The notes beneath the pieces are model-generated. The model did no database searches, was not told the DNA's origin, and worked only from the letters and a program-made list of their open reading frames with translations. This document shows, piece after piece, positions 1 to 8,500 of a stretch of DNA of 11,341 nucleotides (position 1 is its first letter; every line of letters begins with the position of its first letter). The stretch covers positions 1 through 11,341 of the forward strand of contig CAMLDJ010000170.1 in assembly GCA_946478755.1 (NCBI GenBank), read 5' to 3'. Made by a program: the position numbers and the translations under genes. Source of the stretch: an uncultured Pedobacter sp. Lineage in GTDB: Bacteria > Bacteroidota > Bacteroidia > Sphingobacteriales > Sphingobacteriaceae.

Positions 1-1310
1 CTCCGGGAGTGGGTAAAACTTCGCTTGGAAAATCGATCGCCAAAGCGCTGAACCGCAAATATGTACGCATGGCCCTGGGCGGGATATGAGATGAAGCAGA
101 AATCCGCGGACACAGAAAAACCTATATCGGCGCAATGCCAGGCCGTATCATTCAGTCGATCAAAAAAGCGGGAGCGTCTAATCCTGTATTTGTACTGGAC
201 GAGATCGATAAAGTAGGATCAGATTTTAGGGGCGATCCCTCATCTGCCTTGCTTGAGGTATTGGACCCGGAACAAAACAGCGCATTTAATGACCATTATA
301 TAGAAACAGATTATAACCTGTCCAATGTTTTGTTCATTGCCACTGCCAATTCACTAAGTTCCATTCATCCGGCCTTGTTAGACCGAATGGAGATTATTGA
401 GGTAAACGGTTACACGATTGAAGAGAAGATAGAGATCGCTAAAAAATATTTGTTACCGAAGCAGAAAGAGCAACACGGCATAAAAACCAAAGACATCAAT
501 TTAAAGAATCCTTTAATAGAGAAAGTAATTGAAGATTATACCCGCGAATCGGGAGTTCGGGGCCTGGAGAAAAAAATCGGTTCTTTGGTACGTGGGGTGG
601 CCACAAAGATAGCTATGGAGGAAACCTATGATCCTAACCTTACTCAGGACGACGTGGAGCGCATTTTAGGTGCGCCATTGTACGATAAAGACCTGTACGA
701 AGGGAACGAGGTTGCTGGCGTAGTTACAGGGCTGGCCTGGACACAAGTAGGCGGCGACATCCTGTTTATTGAGGCCAGCTTAAGTCCTGGCAAAGGAAAA
801 CTGACGTTAACCGGAAACCTCGGCGAGGTGATGAAAGAATCAGCGATTATTGCACTTGCTTATTTGCGGGCTCATGCAGACCTTTTTGACATCAACTATT
901 CACTGTTTGATCAGTGGGATGTTCACGTCCATGTGCCTGCAGGCGCTACGCCTAAAGATGGCCCTTCCGCAGGTATTACCATGTTAACGGCCCTGACTTC
1001 AGCCTTCACACAACGAAAAGTAAAATCCAACCTGGCCATGACTGGTGAGATCACGCTGAGAGGTAAGGTATTGCCTGTTGGTGGCATAAAAGAAAAGATT
1101 CTTGCTGCTAAACGCGCCAACATAAAGGATGTTATTTTATGCAAATCAAACCGTAAGGACATTCTGGAGATCAAAGAAAGTTACATCAAGGATCTGAAGT
1201 TTCATTACGTGACCGAAATGAAAGAGGTAATTGAGCTGGCCCTAACAAAGGAAAAGGTAAAAAACCCTCAAGACCTGAGTGTCAAAACACTGTTGCCTAC
1301 TGCAAATTAA
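1..1310 (+). pseudogene. lon: ATP-dependent protease Lon (La), 5'-truncated by the window and broken by an in-frame TGA
   Basis: Lon is a cytoplasmic AAA+ serine protease that degrades misfolded and regulatory proteins. The frame is open from the window edge, starting inside the Walker A loop (PGVGKTS, from position 3). It reads through LGGI, meets TGA at 87-89, and continues in the same frame as [19 protein letters not shown]. Downstream are Walker B (VFVLDEIDK, near 186-212), a sensor-1-like segment (VLFIATANS), the AAA lid, and the protease domain. The catalytic serine is in PKDGPSAGI (codon 966-968) and the dyad lysine in GGIKEK (codon 1089-1091). The C-terminus is of normal length and ends in TAA. 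An ATG at 135 opens a 391-residue remainder, but that product would lack Walker A and is unlikely to be an active Lon. The family assignment is certain. Whether the gene is truly broken or carries a base-call error is open. The N-terminal substrate-binding domain lies outside the window. Confidence 0.9.
87..89 (+). other. In-frame TGA stop within the lon ATPase domain
   Basis: The codon sits between LGGI and DEAEIRGHR. Lon proteins such as that of E. coli have an arginine here ([14 protein letters not shown]). No bases are gained or lost relative to the family, so one C-to-T change in a CGA codon explains it. That change would fall in a CpG dinucleotide, a common deamination site. Nothing near it suggests programmed recoding. 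Confidence 0.85.
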
Positions 1311-1338
1311 ACAGGAAAAGACGGATAAATATTGATTC

Positions 1339-1374
1339 AAAAGCGTTCGGCAGTGCTGAACGCTTTTTCTTTTT
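1339..1374 (+). terminator. Rho-independent terminator after lon
   Basis: A perfect 10-bp stem pairs AAAAGCGTTC (1339-1348) with GAACGCTTTT (1358-1367) around a 9-nt loop. A T-rich run to 1374 follows. It begins 28 bp after the lon stop and separates lon from the deacylase gene. Confidence 0.9.
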
Positions 1375-1394
1375 AAAACTCAGGCTAAATCTGA

Positions 1395-1402
1395 TAACTT
1401 TA
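1395..1402 (+). promoter_or_regulatory. Possible -7 box for the lpxR-like gene
   Basis: TAACTTTA matches the Bacteroidota -7 consensus TAnnTTTG except at the last base. It lies 23 bp before the ATG at 1426 and just after the lon terminator, where a promoter is needed. No clear TTTG -33 element is visible; a TTTT run at 1371-1374 is at about the right distance. Confidence 0.4.
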
Positions 1403-1425
1403 CGTCGTAAATCAACAAATAACGG

Positions 1426-2376
1426 ATGAAACAACTGCTTCTTGCCCTAACTATTATCTCCCTACTGACCATCAATGTTTATGGGCAGAATTATAAAAAT
1501 GAATTTGGCTTCCGGAGCGACAATGATTCCTATCTGGCCCAGGGTTCGGACAGGTATTATACCAATGGTTTATTTATCCATTTCAGAAGGGCGCTAAATC
1601 AGCAGCACTTAAAAGAAGGACTGGAAAAAAAGACTTATGAAATTACTGCCGGCCAGGAAATATATAATCCATACTCAGGTTCTGCCGCCGATCCGGCGAA
1701 GCATGATCGGCCTTTTGCGGGTTACCTATATGCCGGTGGAGCATTGAGCTGGTATTACAGCAATGAAAGCATTTTAAAGACCAGTGCAAAAATAGGGACT
1801 ACCGGTCCTGCTTCCCTTGCAGAAGATGGGCAGGAATTGCTGCACAATACAATTGGTTTTTATGAGCTGGAGGGTTGGGATTACCAGATAAAAAATGCTC
1901 TGGCCGTAAATCTTTCTGCACAATACACCAGGTTACTCCACCGTTCGTCAAACCATGCAACAGATTTTTCTTTTGAGGGCTATGCCAATGCTGGAACAAC
2001 ATTTAGTGGTGCCGGTGCGGGGATTTTATTCAGGGCGGGCGGACTTAATCAGCTTTTTAATTCTGCTTATACCAATGCAGTTATCGGCAATAACCAGAAA
2101 ACAAAAAGCCTGGTAAAAAGAGAGGTTTTCTTTTATGCCAAACCTCAACTAAACTTTGTAGCCTACGATGCAACGATCCAGGGCAGCATGTTTAACAACG
2201 ACGACCCGGTTACCTTTGGCGTAAAGCCGATTGTATTTGCCCAGCAAATTGGCTTTAACTATAGTTCACAGCGATTTACTTTTGATTTTGGAATGCTGTT
2301 CAAAACTAAAGAGGTAAAAAGTAGCGCTAAAGCACACCAGTATGGCACGATCAGCATGTTTTACCGGTTTAACTAG
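1426..2376 (+). CDS. Outer-membrane lipid A deacylase, LpxR family (DUF2219)
   Basis: The family removes the 3'-acyloxyacyl chain of lipid A at the outer membrane, as shown for Salmonella LpxR. The 316-residue protein has a signal peptide (residues 1-20, cleavage likely after VYG). Family motifs follow: the SDND segment with N33 and D34, DRYYTNG with T46, RPFAGYLY (95-102), and GPASLAEDGQELLH with H140, then a GW motif in EGWDY. N33, D34, T46 and H140 correspond to the Asn, Asp, Thr and His active-site residues described for LpxR. The rest is alternating beta-strand sequence ending in an aromatic-rich strand (MFYRFN), as expected for a 12-strand barrel. It stands alone between the lon terminator and the convergent arfB, with a 19-bp gap to arfB. 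Family membership is confident; the substrate in this organism is inferred. Confidence 0.85.
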   Translation: MKQLLLALTIISLLTINVYGQNYKNEFGFRSDNDSYLAQGSDRYYTNGLFIHFRRALNQQHLKEGLEKKTYEITAGQEIYNPYSGSAADPAKHDRPFAGYLYAGGALSWYYSNESILKTSAKIGTTGPASLAEDGQELLHNTIGFYELEGWDYQIKNALAVNLSAQYTRLLHRSSNHATDFSFEGYANAGTTFSGAGAGILFRAGGLNQLFNSAYTNAVIGNNQKTKSLVKREVFFYAKPQLNFVAYDATIQGSMFNNDDPVTFGVKPIVFAQQIGFNYSSQRFTFDFGMLFKTKEVKSSAKAHQYGTISMFYRFN

Positions 2377-2395
2377 CAATATGCCTGGAGTTAAG

Positions 2396-2806
2396 CTAAT
2401 CCAGCTGAGGGCGTTTTCTTGATTCCTTTTTGACAGCCACAGATTGTTTATCAGCCAGACGTTTTCTGATCACTGCTTTAGGAACTTTCGTTGGTTTTCT
2501 TTTTTTGGGGACATGCAAAGCAGATTTAAGCAGTGTGATGAGCTTAGCAATGGTCTTTTCCTTATTTAATAACTGGCTTCTGTCTTCCTGGGATACGATA
2601 TGAAGGTCGCCTTCCTGGTCTAAACGTCCTGCAAGTCTTTCTGTTAACAATCCCCGTTCTTCATCAGTTAAAAAAGCTGCTGTCGCCGGATTAAAGATCA
2701 GCTCTACTTTACTAGAGACCTTATTTACGTTCTGACCACCCTTGCCCCCACTGCGTGAGGTTTTAAATGTAACTGCCTTAATTATTTCTTCTCTACCCGG
2801 TACCAT
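2396..2806 (-). CDS. arfB: Peptidyl-tRNA hydrolase ArfB (ribosome rescue, YaeJ type)
   Basis: ArfB frees stalled ribosomes lacking a stop codon: its basic tail enters the empty mRNA channel and its GGQ loop hydrolyses peptidyl-tRNA. The 136-residue protein fits the family's usual length of about 140. It has the release-factor signature SRSGGKGGQNVNKVSSKVEL (residues 17-36), with the catalytic GGQ at 23-25. The C-terminal tail from about residue 98 is rich in Lys and Arg (KKRKPTKVPK onward), as rescue factors need. It lacks the codon-recognition domains of RF1 and RF2. The ATG at 2804-2806 is supported by the match to family N-termini and by a promoter box immediately upstream. It converges on the deacylase gene and is divergent from cmk. 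It stops with TAG. Confidence 0.93.
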   Translation of the reverse strand: MVPGREEIIKAVTFKTSRSGGKGGQNVNKVSSKVELIFNPATAAFLTDEERGLLTERLAGRLDQEGDLHIVSQEDRSQLLNKEKTIAKLITLLKSALHVPKKRKPTKVPKAVIRKRLADKQSVAVKKESRKRPQLD

Positions 2807-2810
2807 GCTG

Positions 2811-2818
2811 CAAAAGTA
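2811..2818 (-). promoter_or_regulatory. -7 promoter box of arfB, very close to the start codon
   Basis: On the minus strand this reads TACTTTTG, an exact match to the Bacteroidota -7 consensus TAnnTTTG. Only 4 bases separate it from the ATG, so transcription should begin at or next to the start codon and give a leaderless mRNA. No clear -33 TTTG is seen. Confidence 0.6.
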
Positions 2819-2896
2819 GCATTTAAATCCCAGCTAAAAGGAAGAGCGCTGACCAATCCACTGATGTAAGCTTAATTAAAATTTCCTATAAAATAT

Positions 2897-2904
2897 TAAC
2901 TTTG
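2897..2904 (+). promoter_or_regulatory. -7 promoter box of cmk
   Basis: TAACTTTG is an exact match to TAnnTTTG. Seven bases separate it from the ATG at 2912, so the predicted transcript starts at or within a few bases of the start codon. The region upstream is A/T-rich, without a clear -33 TTTG. Confidence 0.6.
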
Positions 2905-2911
2905 CCTGCCT

Positions 2912-3589
2912 ATGAGAAAAAATCTCGTTATAGCTATAGACGGCTATTCATCTTGCGGAAAAAGTACATTAGCTAAGGCACTGGCTAAAAAATTAGGCTT
3001 TATTTATATCGACAGTGGTGCCATGTACCGTGCAGTAACTTTATATTTTATCCGCAACAAGGTCGACGTGAATGACCCCCAGGCGGTAACAGATGCACTT
3101 CAGCATATAGAGCTCAACTTTCACTCCCGCGATTATCAGTCACACATCACCCTGAATGGGGAAGAAGTATCTGACGAGATCAGGCAGATGCCGGTGTCTG
3201 AGTCCGTGAGCGAGGTTTCGGCCAACAAACAAGTGCGTCGCGAGATGGTGAAACAACAACAGCGTATGGGAAAATCAAAGAATATCGTAATGGATGGACG
3301 CGATATAGGAACAACCGTATTTGAAGATGCGCAGGTGAAATTTTTCATGACTGCGGACCCTAAGATCAGGGCAGAAAGACGGTTTAAAGAGCTGCAAGCT
3401 AAAGGTGATACCGCGATCAGTCTGGAAGATGTTTTTGAAAACCTGGCCCATAGGGATTATGCAGATACCACCAGAAAGGAAAGTCCGCTGACACGCGCAG
3501 AAGACGCAGTCATTCTGGACAACACCGATCTTACCGAATCGGAACAGCTTGCTTTTGCATTGGACATGGTGCACCAGCACCTCCCGTAA
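2912..3589 (+). CDS. cmk: Cytidylate kinase
   Basis: Cmk phosphorylates CMP and dCMP to the diphosphates with ATP, in cytoplasmic pyrimidine salvage and nucleotide supply. The 225-residue length is typical of the bacterial family. The P-loop GYSSCGKST spans residues 11-19. IDSGAMYRAVTLY follows as the CMP-binding segment, then GRDIGTTVFEDAQVKFFMTADP and the RAERR lid region. The C-terminal HRDYADTTRKESPLTRAEDAVILDNTDLT block is diagnostic of Cmk. The start at 2912 puts the P-loop at the usual distance from the N-terminus and lies directly after a promoter box. It appears to be transcribed alone: divergent from arfB and 149 bp before the tetR-type gene. No strong terminator is visible after it. 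Confidence 0.95.
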   Translation: MRKNLVIAIDGYSSCGKSTLAKALAKKLGFIYIDSGAMYRAVTLYFIRNKVDVNDPQAVTDALQHIELNFHSRDYQSHITLNGEEVSDEIRQMPVSESVSEVSANKQVRREMVKQQQRMGKSKNIVMDGRDIGTTVFEDAQVKFFMTADPKIRAERRFKELQAKGDTAISLEDVFENLAHRDYADTTRKESPLTRAEDAVILDNTDLTESEQLAFALDMVHQHLP

Positions 3590-3639
3590 TACTTTTCCAA
3601 TCGATTCCATATTTCTAATTCAGTTTTTCTGCAAATATT

Positions 3640-3655
3640 TGGTTACAATTAACCA
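3640..3655. promoter_or_regulatory. 16-bp palindrome upstream of the TetR-type gene, candidate operator
   Basis: TGGTTA and TAACCA are perfect inverted arms around CAAT. The site lies 49 bp before the -7 box of the regulator gene. Two direct copies of GTTTAAC, at 3682-3688 and 3712-3718, flank the core promoter region. TetR-family repressors bind palindromes near their own promoters, but nothing ties this particular site to this protein. Confidence 0.35.
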
Positions 3656-3704
3656 CGACATCCAAACATTACAATTCCATGGTTTAACTGAAATCTATGA
3701 TTAA

Positions 3705-3712
3705 TACTTTTG
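3705..3712 (+). promoter_or_regulatory. -7 promoter box of the efflux operon
   Basis: TACTTTTG is an exact TAnnTTTG match, 26 bp before the ATG at 3739. Unlike the arfB and cmk boxes, it leaves room for a short leader. A weak TTTA at 3683-3686 is at about -33 spacing. It is probably the main promoter for the regulator and the three efflux genes, since the gaps downstream are 12-42 bp. Confidence 0.6.
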
Positions 3713-3738
3713 TTTAACAATTTTGTCAAACTCAAGTA

Positions 3739-4326
3739 ATGACCTCAAGAGATACCGGTACAGAGCAGTTAATTAAGGATACAGCCAAGCAGTTGTTTTT
3801 TGCCGAAGGCAAATTACACGCTACGACCCAGGAGATTGCAGATGCCGCAGGTGTAAACCGTACACTTGTTAATTATTATTTCCGGTCGCGGGATGCGCTG
3901 TTCGACCAGGTATTCAACGAGGCGCAGGAAAAGATTGTAAAAATTTTTGATGAGGTGATGGAATCTGACACGCCTTTCAGAGAAAAAATTGCCAATCTGA
4001 TTGAGGTCTTTCTTAAAGAAGCCATCAACTTCCCCTACCGGGAACTTTTTGTCATCACGCAAATGAACAGGAATGATGTAATCGATGCCAAGCGGGAAAG
4101 GGTTAAAAAAGTAAATGCCTTCCTGGCGGAAATTCAAAATGAGATGGACAAGGGCAACATCAAACAAATGAACCCCAGACATTTCTGCATCAATCTTTTC
4201 TCGCTGATGGCTTATCCCCTGGTTACTGCACCCCTTTACAAAATTCTCTACGACATGAAGGATAAAGAATATGCTGCATTAATGGAGGAACGAAAGAAAC
4301 TAATATTTGAATTTATATTCCCTTAA
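3739..4326 (+). CDS. TetR/AcrR-family transcriptional regulator of the efflux operon
   Basis: This 195-residue protein has the size and layout of TetR-family one-component repressors. An N-terminal helix (residues 8-24) is followed by a helix-turn-helix at about 29-48 (TTQEIADAAGVNRTLVNYYF) and the usual RSRDALF start of helix 4. The rest is a helical ligand-binding and dimerisation domain, which is variable and gives no clue to the ligand. The gene is first in a same-strand cluster and sits 29 bp before the adaptor gene. It probably represses its own operon and is released by a pump substrate. This co-directional order differs from the divergent tetR and acrR arrangements. Its family is clear, its target inferred. 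Confidence 0.9.
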   Translation: MTSRDTGTEQLIKDTAKQLFFAEGKLHATTQEIADAAGVNRTLVNYYFRSRDALFDQVFNEAQEKIVKIFDEVMESDTPFREKIANLIEVFLKEAINFPYRELFVITQMNRNDVIDAKRERVKKVNAFLAEIQNEMDKGNIKQMNPRHFCINLFSLMAYPLVTAPLYKILYDMKDKEYAALMEERKKLIFEFIFP

Positions 4327-4355
4327 ATACATACACCATACCACGCATAATTTAT

Positions 4356-5522
4356 ATGAAAACTAGCATCCAATCGCTTTACTTATTACTCCCTATACTG
4401 CTGATCATCAGTTCATGCGGAAATAGTGACCCTAAAAAAGGCGCCGCAGCTTCCGATCAGGTACAGGCTTACCCTGTTGTTACTGTCACACCTCACTCTA
4501 CCACGCTCGAAACAGATTATCCTGCTACGCTTGAGGGAATTCAAAACGTAGATATCCGACCTAAAATTGACGGATTTATCGAGAAAATATATGTTGACGA
4601 AGGTGCATTAGTAAAAAAGGGCCAGTTACTTTTTAGGATCAGTGCTCCCCAATATGAGCAAGAGGTAAGAACAGCCAGTGCAGCGATTAGCAGTGCTGAG
4701 GCTGACGTAAATGCCGCGCAGCTACAGGTCAATAAAACCAAGCCGCTTGTTGAGAAAGACATCATCAGCAAATATGATCTGGATGCTGCTCAGCTAACTT
4801 TGCAAAGCCGCAAAGCGGCATTGGCACAAGCAAGGGCAGCATTGGCAAATGCCAAGATAAATTTAGGTTACACCACCATTACCAGTCCCGTTGATGGGGT
4901 GGTAGGTAGTATTCCCTTTAAAGCTGGAAGCCTGGTAAGCAGCAGCAGTACCCAACCCCTAACAACGGTTGCAAATACAGCCAAAGTATATGCTTACTTC
5001 TCTATGAACGAAAAGCAGCTATTGGATTTTTCCAATGTCTATAAAGGCAAGACCCTTCATGCACAAATGAAAAATATTCCGGATGTCAGTCTTATTTTGG
5101 CTGATGGAAATGTTTATGCACACAACGGCAAAATTGAATCCATTAATGGTCAGATTAATACAAATACAGGCTCAGCAAGCTTAAGGGCTACCTTTCCCAA
5201 CCCGGTTTCTTTACTAAAGAGTGGTGCTAGTGCCTCGGTCCGGATTCCTCAGCATATAAAGAACGTGATTCTGATCCCGCAAAAGTCAACGATGGACCTC
5301 CAGGGCAAAAAATTTGTATACCTGCTGGGTGATTCCTCGAAAATCGTAAATACGGAAATTCAGGTTATGGAAATCAGCAAAGGCAATTTTTATGTAGTAA
5401 CTGATGGGCTCAAAACCGGCGACAAGATAGTTGTGGAAGGTTTCCAGAGTTTGAAGGACGGGGCTAAAATTAAGCCCCAAGAATTAAGTACCGACTCTGT
5501 CTTCGCTGAAATAAAAAAATAA
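4356..5522 (+). CDS. RND efflux periplasmic adaptor lipoprotein (AcrA/MexA type, HlyD family)
   Basis: The adaptor bridges the inner-membrane pump and the outer-membrane factor in a tripartite efflux complex. The 388-residue protein begins with a lipoprotein signal peptide ending in the lipobox ISSC (C21). The first half of the lipoyl-like domain is at about 65-95 (VDIRPKIDGFIEKIYVDEGALVKKGQLLFRI). An alanine- and glutamine-rich alpha-helical hairpin follows at about 97-167. The second lipoyl half is at about 168-195 (INLGYTTITSPVDGVVG), then the beta-barrel and membrane-proximal domains. There is no aspartate after the cysteine. Anchoring in the inner membrane is inferred from the AcrA model, because lipoprotein sorting signals differ in Bacteroidota. 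It lies between the regulator and the pump gene, with gaps of 29 and 42 bp. Confidence 0.93.
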   Translation: MKTSIQSLYLLLPILLIISSCGNSDPKKGAAASDQVQAYPVVTVTPHSTTLETDYPATLEGIQNVDIRPKIDGFIEKIYVDEGALVKKGQLLFRISAPQYEQEVRTASAAISSAEADVNAAQLQVNKTKPLVEKDIISKYDLDAAQLTLQSRKAALAQARAALANAKINLGYTTITSPVDGVVGSIPFKAGSLVSSSSTQPLTTVANTAKVYAYFSMNEKQLLDFSNVYKGKTLHAQMKNIPDVSLILADGNVYAHNGKIESINGQINTNTGSASLRATFPNPVSLLKSGASASVRIPQHIKNVILIPQKSTMDLQGKKFVYLLGDSSKIVNTEIQVMEISKGNFYVVTDGLKTGDKIVVEGFQSLKDGAKIKPQELSTDSVFAEIKK

Positions 5523-5564
5523 GATCCGCTTACATCCCGGTTTAAGCCGGACGAAATAGAAGAT

Positions 5565-8500
5565 ATGTTTAAGAAATTTATAGAAAGGCCGGTTTTATCG
5601 ACCGTTATATCCATCATCATTGTTATACTCGGCATTTTGGGGCTGATTACCTTGCCCGTATCACAATATCCGGAAATTGCCCCACCAACTGTACAGGTCT
5701 CTGCCTCTTATCAGGGGGCCAATGCAGATGTAGTGCTCAGTAGTGTAGTCGTTCCCCTTGAAGAACAGATCAATGGGGTTGAAGACATGACCTACATGAC
5801 CTCGACGGCCAGCAACGACGGTTCTGCCGTTATTACGGTAAACTTTAAGCTCGGCACAAACCCCGATCTGGCTGCAGTAAACGTGCAGAATGCCGTAGCA
5901 AGAGCAACAAGCCTATTACCTGCAGAAGTAACGAGGGCTGGTGTGATTACCGCAAAAAAACAATCCAGTAACGTACTGATCTTTGGTATCTATAGTGACG
6001 ACCCTTCTTACGATCAGAAGTTTTTGCAAAACTATACCAATATCAACCTTATCCCGCAAATTAAACGGATAACCGGTGTTGGAGATGCCAGATCGTTTGG
6101 TCAAATGGATTATACAATGCGCATTTGGCTTAAACCAGAAGTAATGGCCGCTTATGGCCTAGTTCCAAATGATGTCAATCTGGCCCTGGCAGAACAAAAT
6201 GTGGAAGCCGCTCCCGGACAGTTCGGAGAACAGGGCGATCAATCTTTTCAATATACTTTAAAATATACCGGTCGCCTAAAAACCGAGACAGAATTTAGCA
6301 ATATCATCATCAGAACCTCCGACAACGGACAGGTCTTGCGGCTTAAAGATGTGGCAAGGATAGAACTCGGAGCCTTAAGCTATGCAAGTTCAATAAATTT
6401 CGATGGAAAACCTGCTATGGGTATAGCCATTAACCAAACTGCCGGATCTAATGCAAAGGAAGTAATAGAAAATTCGTTGAAAGTATTGAAAGACGCATCG
6501 GCTGACTTCCCTAAAGGCATCCATTATTCCTCTCTTGTAAACGTCAATGACTTCCTGGATGCATCCATAGAAAAAGTAGTCCATACCCTTATCGAGGCAT
6601 TTATTCTGGTGTTCCTGGTGGTATTTGTCTTCCTGCAGGATTTTCGTTCCACCTTGATCCCGGCAATTAGTGTACCTGTTGCGATTATCGGAACGTTTTT
6701 CTTTCTGAACCTATTTGGTTTTACCATAAATCTTTTGACGCTCTTTGCACTTGTCCTTGCTATTGGAATTGTAGTGGATGATGCCATCGTCGTCGTCGAA
6801 GCGGTTCATGCCAAACTCGACCACGGATATAAATCTGCAAAAAAAGCAACAGTGGATGCGATGGAAGACATTACAGGCGCTATCATTTCCATTACATTGG
6901 TCATGGCTGCAGTATTTATCCCCGTAAGTTTTATACAAGGTTCATCGGGTGTGTTTTATAAACAGTTTGGTTTAACCCTGGCCATCGCAATTATACTTTC
7001 GGCCATTAATGCCTTGACATTAAGCCCTGCCTTATGTGCTTTATTTTTAAAACCCCACAAAGAGGACCATGAGAAGTCAAAAAATTTACTGGAACGTTTT
7101 TATGTTGCGTTCAATACCTCTTTTGACGCGGTAACCAACAGATACAAAAGAGCGGTTGGCTTTCTATCCAGAAAAAAATGGGTTGCTGGTCTGGGTATAG
7201 CATTTTTCTTTGTGGTATTAATATGGACGATGAACACTACCCCAAAAGGTTTTGTGCCCAATGAAGATATGGGAACAATCATGTCTGACATTTCATTACC
7301 CTTAGGTACTTCTCAGGAACAAACCGCTAAAGTGCTCAAGCAAATTGCTGAAATTGTGAGTACAACCCCTGAGACCAAAAATACATTAACAGTTGTTGGC
7401 CGAAGCATGATTAGTGGTAACGGCAGTTCTTATGGTATGGTCATCAGCCGGCTTAAGCCATGGAATGAGCGAAAAAGAGATGTCAAAGCCATTATTGCTG
7501 AACTATTTGCGAAAGCGTCAAGTATTAAAGGCGCGAAAATCATCTTCTTTGCCCCTCCTACCATTCAGGGTTTTGGTACCAGCGGCGGTTTCGAATTTCA
7601 GTTACAGGACAAAACCGGTGGGGATATTAATAAATTTAACACGATTGGAACCGACTTTCTGGCTGCGTTAAATAAACGTCCTGAGATTCAGTATGCATCC
7701 ACCTCCTTTAACCCCGGCTTTCCTCAATATCAGATCAACGTAAACGTTGCTAAAGTTAAACAGGCTGGCATTACCGTAACAGATGTTTTAAGTGTTTTAC
7801 AGGGCTATTATGGTGGTGTATATGCATCAAACTTTAACAAATTCGGAAAACAATTCAGGGTCATGTTTCAGGCCGATGCCAAATACAGGGCCAATCAGCA
7901 AAGTTTAACCAATATCTATGTGCGCAACGCCAGCGGAACAATGGCACCAATTTCCGAATTTATTACCTTAAAGAAAGTTTACGGTCCACAGGTGATATCC
8001 AGGTTCAACTTATATACTTCAATATCAGTTACCGGCAACCCAAATGCCGGCTACAGCTCAGGAGATGCTTTAAAAGCAGTCCAGGAAGAAGCAGAACTGC
8101 ACTTACCGACCGGATACGGGTACGAATTTTCAGGTCTGTCACGTGAGGAAATGGCAGGTGGAAATCAAACCATCTTTATCTTTCTGCTCTGCGTAATATT
8201 TGTTTATTTCCTGCTGTGCGCGCAATACGAAAGTTATATTTTACCCCTGGCAGTGTTAATTTCACTCCCTGTTGGTTTGGCCGGCGTGTTCATTTTCGAC
8301 AAAATATTCAAAATTGACAATAACATCTATACACAGATCACCCTAATCATGCTGGTCGGCCTGCTTGCTAAAAATGCAATTTTGATCGTAGAATATGCGA
8401 TAGACAGAAGGCGGAAAGGTATGGGTATTGTTAATGCAGCAATAGATGGGGCAACAGCAAGGCTTAGACCCATTTTAATGACGTCCTTCGCGTTTATTTT

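Noticed and set aside
87..89. UGA read as a sense codon (altered genetic code or selenocysteine)
   Set aside because: The 1058-codon pump gene and all other genes lack internal TGA, as expected if TGA is a stop. The family residue is arginine, not cysteine or tryptophan, and TGG is used normally for tryptophan. No recoding hairpin is evident after the codon.
2385..2404. Bidirectional terminator between the convergent deacylase and arfB genes
   Set aside because: CTGGA and TCCAG form only a 5-bp stem with a 10-nt loop and no T-run on either strand, and half of it lies inside the arfB coding region.
3590..3738. Terminator or small gene after cmk
   Set aside because: The gap holds only short T-rich stretches without a convincing stem, and no open frame with coding character. 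Its visible content is the promoter and palindrome listed for the TetR-type gene.
5536..5549. Intercistronic hairpin between the adaptor and pump genes
   Set aside because: CCGG...CCGG with a wobble pair gives a stem of about 5 bp without a T-run. It is too weak to claim attenuation in a 42-bp gap.
7414..7671. 85-codon plus-strand frame inside the pump gene
   Set aside because: It lies wholly within the RND coding region in another frame, and its product looks like nothing recognisable.
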